Below are positions 6,356 through 7,869 of a stretch of 7,869 nt of DNA, piece by piece. This DNA comes from Cyclobacteriaceae bacterium. Its GTDB lineage: Bacteria > Bacteroidota > Bacteroidia > Cytophagales > Cyclobacteriaceae. How positions within the stretch are numbered: position 1 is the stretch's first letter; every line of letters starts with the position of its first letter. The DNA lies in NCBI GenBank assembly GCA_013140395.1, contig JABFSY010000384.1, positions 1 to 7,869 on the forward strand, in the 5' to 3' direction. The notes beneath the pieces are model-generated. The model ran no database searches, was not told where the DNA came from, and saw only the letters and a list, made by a program, of their open reading frames with translations. The position numbers were made by a program, and so were the translations under genes.

Positions 6356-6994
6356 CTATTTAATTTTGTCGGCAACAAAAGCACCCAATTCTTTTCCAGC
6401 TTTTGCATAGGTGAATGACAATCGAACCCTTACGTCATAGTTCGCCATGCTGGAAGAGTTATAACTACCACCTGCCAGATAAGCGTCTCTTCCAGGAATT
6501 TTTTTGATGGCAATTTTTGCCAGGACTTTGTCAGGATTGTTCCTGTCAACAATCCAAGCTTCCCCATCCATCAGCGCAAGTTTATTGGTAGGCTTGGCCT
6601 CTTCATTGGGTGGCACCAGCAAAGCCTGGTCTTCAAATCGGGTTGCTTTAAAAATCAATGAATAGGCAGCGTTCTCGTTGTTCACAGCCAGTCTAGAATA
6701 TTTGACAAACGTTTCTGTGAACTTTGGTTCGAAATAGTCAACGCGGAATTGATTCCAATTTCGCTCAAATTTATCTCCACGTCCCGCTTCTTTATTGTTT
6801 AGGTATTCTATTTTCCTTTGCTTGAACTGCTTTTCAGTTCCACCTCCTTCAATAGCAATGTTTTCATAGTCAAATTGGATGTCTATTTCTGTTTGCCCCC
6901 TTAAGAAGCCGAGTTCGCCTTCTAAAATAGTAATATCTTGGCTGTGGCCACTAATGGCTATTGCAAAGAAAAGAGCCGAAAATATTTTTTTCAT
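6356..6994 (-). CDS. secreted protein of unknown function, paralogue A (212 aa)
   Basis: I do not know a named family. MKKIFSALFFAIAISGHSQ is a clear Sec signal peptide with likely cleavage before Q19, so the mature protein is periplasmic or outside the cell. The mature N-terminal half reads as a G.L..L.G.T...FDY pattern (residues 27-43), then a charged helix with the core EAGRGDKFERNW (69-80) and FEPKF (88-92). The rest is beta-rich: YSLIFKATRF, KVLAKIAIKK, and a C-terminal helix YAKAGKELGAFVADKIK. It is similar along its whole length to the next gene upstream (paralogue B), including the GRGDK core, EPKF, Y(S/T)LIF, KV(L/I)AKI and the final AG....FV segment, so the two arose by tandem duplication or are members of one family. 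It has its own promoter at 7023-7054 and ends in TAG at 6356. Confidence 0.85.
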   Translation of the reverse strand: MKKIFSALFFAIAISGHSQDITILEGELGFLRGQTEIDIQFDYENIAIEGGGTEKQFKQRKIEYLNNKEAGRGDKFERNWNQFRVDYFEPKFTETFVKYSRLAVNNENAAYSLIFKATRFEDQALLVPPNEEAKPTNKLALMDGEAWIVDRNNPDKVLAKIAIKKIPGRDAYLAGGSYNSSSMANYDVRVRLSFTYAKAGKELGAFVADKIK

Positions 6995-7022
6995 AAGATT
7001 ATATTCTGAAGCTGGGATTTTA

Positions 7023-7054
7023 CAAAATTATCAAGGAAGCTTGATCCAACAAAA
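7023..7054 (-). promoter_or_regulatory. Bacteroidota-type promoter for the 212-aa secreted protein gene
   Basis: On the minus strand TTTG (7053-7050) and TAATTTTG (7030-7023) fit the Bacteroidota primary sigma consensus TTTG/TAnnTTTG exactly, with a 19-nt spacer. The -7 box ends 28 nt before the ATG at 6994, giving an untranslated leader of roughly 20 nt. A 6-bp inverted repeat (ATCAAG/CTTGAT, 7030-7045) lies in the spacer and could bind a regulator. Confidence 0.65.
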
Positions 7055-7074
7055 GATTTCCTACCGGCAGATTT

Positions 7075-7108
7075 AAAAAAAAGACACAGCTTTTTGGCTG
7101 TGTCTTTT
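7075..7108 (-). terminator. strong intrinsic terminator after the 197-aa secreted protein gene
   Basis: Arms AAAAGACACAGC (7079-7090) and GCTGTGTCTTTT (7097-7108) are perfect 12-bp reverse complements with a 6-nt loop. Read on the minus strand, the stem core GACACAGC/GCTGTGTC is followed by eight T residues (7082-7075), the classic intrinsic terminator form, starting 15 nt after the TAA of the gene. It isolates that gene from the 212-aa paralogue downstream. Confidence 0.88.
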
Positions 7109-7123
7109 ATCGTTCAGAATTAT

Positions 7124-7717
7124 TTATTTGCCTGCGTTTTTCGAAACAAATTTAGCAATAGATGATCCTGCAGATTTGTAAACGCCTTCTAAACGTGCTC
7201 CGGTGTCAAAGTCATAACCCCAAACAGCATTGCCATAATTGATAATATTATCGGCAGTGATCTTTGCTATTACTTTCGATTTGTCACTAGTGAGAACCAA
7301 AGTAGCAATTCCATTTAATGAAGCGTTCTTGCGGCTCACATAAACATTGTAACCGGGTTCAATAAACGTGGTATTAAATATTAGTGTGTACTTAGAATCT
7401 GCTTTTGCAGTAACTCCAAAATCACCATATCCCTCAATAAATTTGGGCTCCAGTTTTTTTGGGCGATCTGATTTCCAATCTTGTTCCCATTTGTCCCCTC
7501 TTCCCGGTTCTTTCTTATTGTACTCGTCTTTCTTCTTGTCGATGTAATCCTTTTCGTCCGCAAATTTTCCAACGCGAACTTCGTCATAAGCGAACTCGAA
7601 ATTTAATGTAGTCTCGCCTTTGAGTTCAGCGACACTGCCACTGATTAATTTGATGCCTCTTTGACCATAAGCACTACAGGCTAAGGCCAAGAATAGAGGT
7701 AGAAATAGTTTTTTCAT
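7124..7717 (-). CDS. secreted protein of unknown function, paralogue B (197 aa)
   Basis: I chose the ATG at 7717 because MKKLFLPLFLALACSAYGQ is a complete Sec signal peptide; a more upstream ATG at 7786 would place 23 polar residues ahead of it. Cleavage is likely before Q19. Cys14 lies in ALAC, which is a poor lipobox (Ala at -3), so a lipoprotein is less likely. The mature part has G(S)VAELKGETTLNFEFAYDE (27-46), the core EPGRGDKWEQDW (70-81), LEPKF (89-93), YTLIFNTTF and KVIAKITADN, and ends in a short helix SSIAKFVSKNAGK. It matches paralogue A along its length but lacks the insertion around PPNEEAKPT. It is a single-gene unit: candidate promoter upstream, strong terminator downstream, stop TAA. 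Role unknown; the small exported beta-rich form suggests an envelope or extracellular protein. Confidence 0.85.
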   Translation of the reverse strand: MKKLFLPLFLALACSAYGQRGIKLISGSVAELKGETTLNFEFAYDEVRVGKFADEKDYIDKKKDEYNKKEPGRGDKWEQDWKSDRPKKLEPKFIEGYGDFGVTAKADSKYTLIFNTTFIEPGYNVYVSRKNASLNGIATLVLTSDKSKVIAKITADNIINYGNAVWGYDFDTGARLEGVYKSAGSSIAKFVSKNAGK

Positions 7718-7754
7718 AGGGTTTATTTTTGGTTTTCTGATGAGTTTAGTCCGA

Positions 7755-7782
7755 TGAAGGTAGCTATTTATTGGAATACAAA
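7755..7782 (-). promoter_or_regulatory. tentative promoter for the 197-aa secreted protein gene
   Basis: On the minus strand TTTG (7782-7779) and TACCTTCA (7762-7755) lie 16 nt apart. The -7 box matches TAnnTTTG at only four of six defined bases and the spacer is short, so this is a weak call. Its place, about 38 nt before the ATG, is reasonable. Bases 7787-7869 beyond it hold no gene I can support. Confidence 0.25.
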
Positions 7783-7869
7783 CCAAAAAAAATTCTGATC
7801 CTTCAACTATAACCGTTTTGAGCCGAGCGCTTCGCCTAAGCCAATGAAATCTTGATCAAAGAATTATTC

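Noticed and set aside
6770..6790. RGD in the paralogues as an integrin-binding motif
   Set aside because: The tripeptide lies in a longer conserved GRGDK(F/W)E core within a charged predicted helix, and there is no sign of a host-associated adhesin; coincidence is the simpler reading.
7787..7869. End of a further gene at the right edge
   Set aside because: All frames checked contain early stops or lack any recognisable motif; I can support no coding or RNA feature there.
1..7869. CRISPR array, tRNA, rRNA, insertion sequence or defence island
   Set aside because: No regularly spaced direct repeats, no cloverleaf or rRNA-like stretch, no transposase or nuclease signature, and no target-site duplications were seen.

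Overview
The window looks like chromosomal DNA from a Bacteroidota bacterium, probably of the Cytophagales type. The evidence is an exact match to the Bacteroidota promoter consensus (TTTG, 19-nt spacer, TAnnTTTG) upstream of one gene, the lack of strong Shine-Dalgarno sequences, AT-rich gaps, and gene families common in that phylum: a large secreted BNR/sortilin-type propeller protein, small secreted proteins with signal peptides ending before Gln, and a UbiA-family membrane enzyme with the phrase 'MLWGNYPMTQVYQHEED'. The taxonomic call is inference from recalled families; no search was run.

Layout. Bases 3-550 (+) hold the C-terminal part of a UbiA-type prenyltransferase that enters from outside the window and carries a one-base frameshift near base 102. 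Convergent to it, two small genes on the minus strand (1212-865 and 860-582, 4 nt apart) form a likely two-gene operon of conserved proteins without known function. A 122-bp divergent gap separates them from dinB (1335-2438, +), an apparently complete Y-family DNA polymerase IV ending in a canonical sliding-clamp motif. A perfect 11-bp inverted repeat covers the end of dinB.

From 2493 to 7717 everything lies on the minus strand. In transcription order: a secreted 197-aa protein (7717-7124) closed by a strong terminator; a paralogous secreted 212-aa protein (6994-6356) with its own good promoter; a 1044-codon secreted BNR-repeat propeller protein (6205-3071) broken by an in-frame amber codon at 5476-5474; and, 35 nt further on, a 180-aa protein with two membrane helices (3035-2493).

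Functionally this is mostly ordinary chromosome: lipid-soluble quinone or related prenyl chemistry, translesion DNA synthesis, and a group of exported proteins of unknown role. I see no CRISPR array, tRNA, rRNA, insertion sequence or recognisable defence or biosynthetic system. The most notable points are the two lesions in otherwise well-preserved genes (decay, phase variation or sequence error), the tandem paralogues sharing a GRGDK(F/W)E core, and the hairpin embedded in the dinB clamp-motif codons. No gap exceeds 300 bases.
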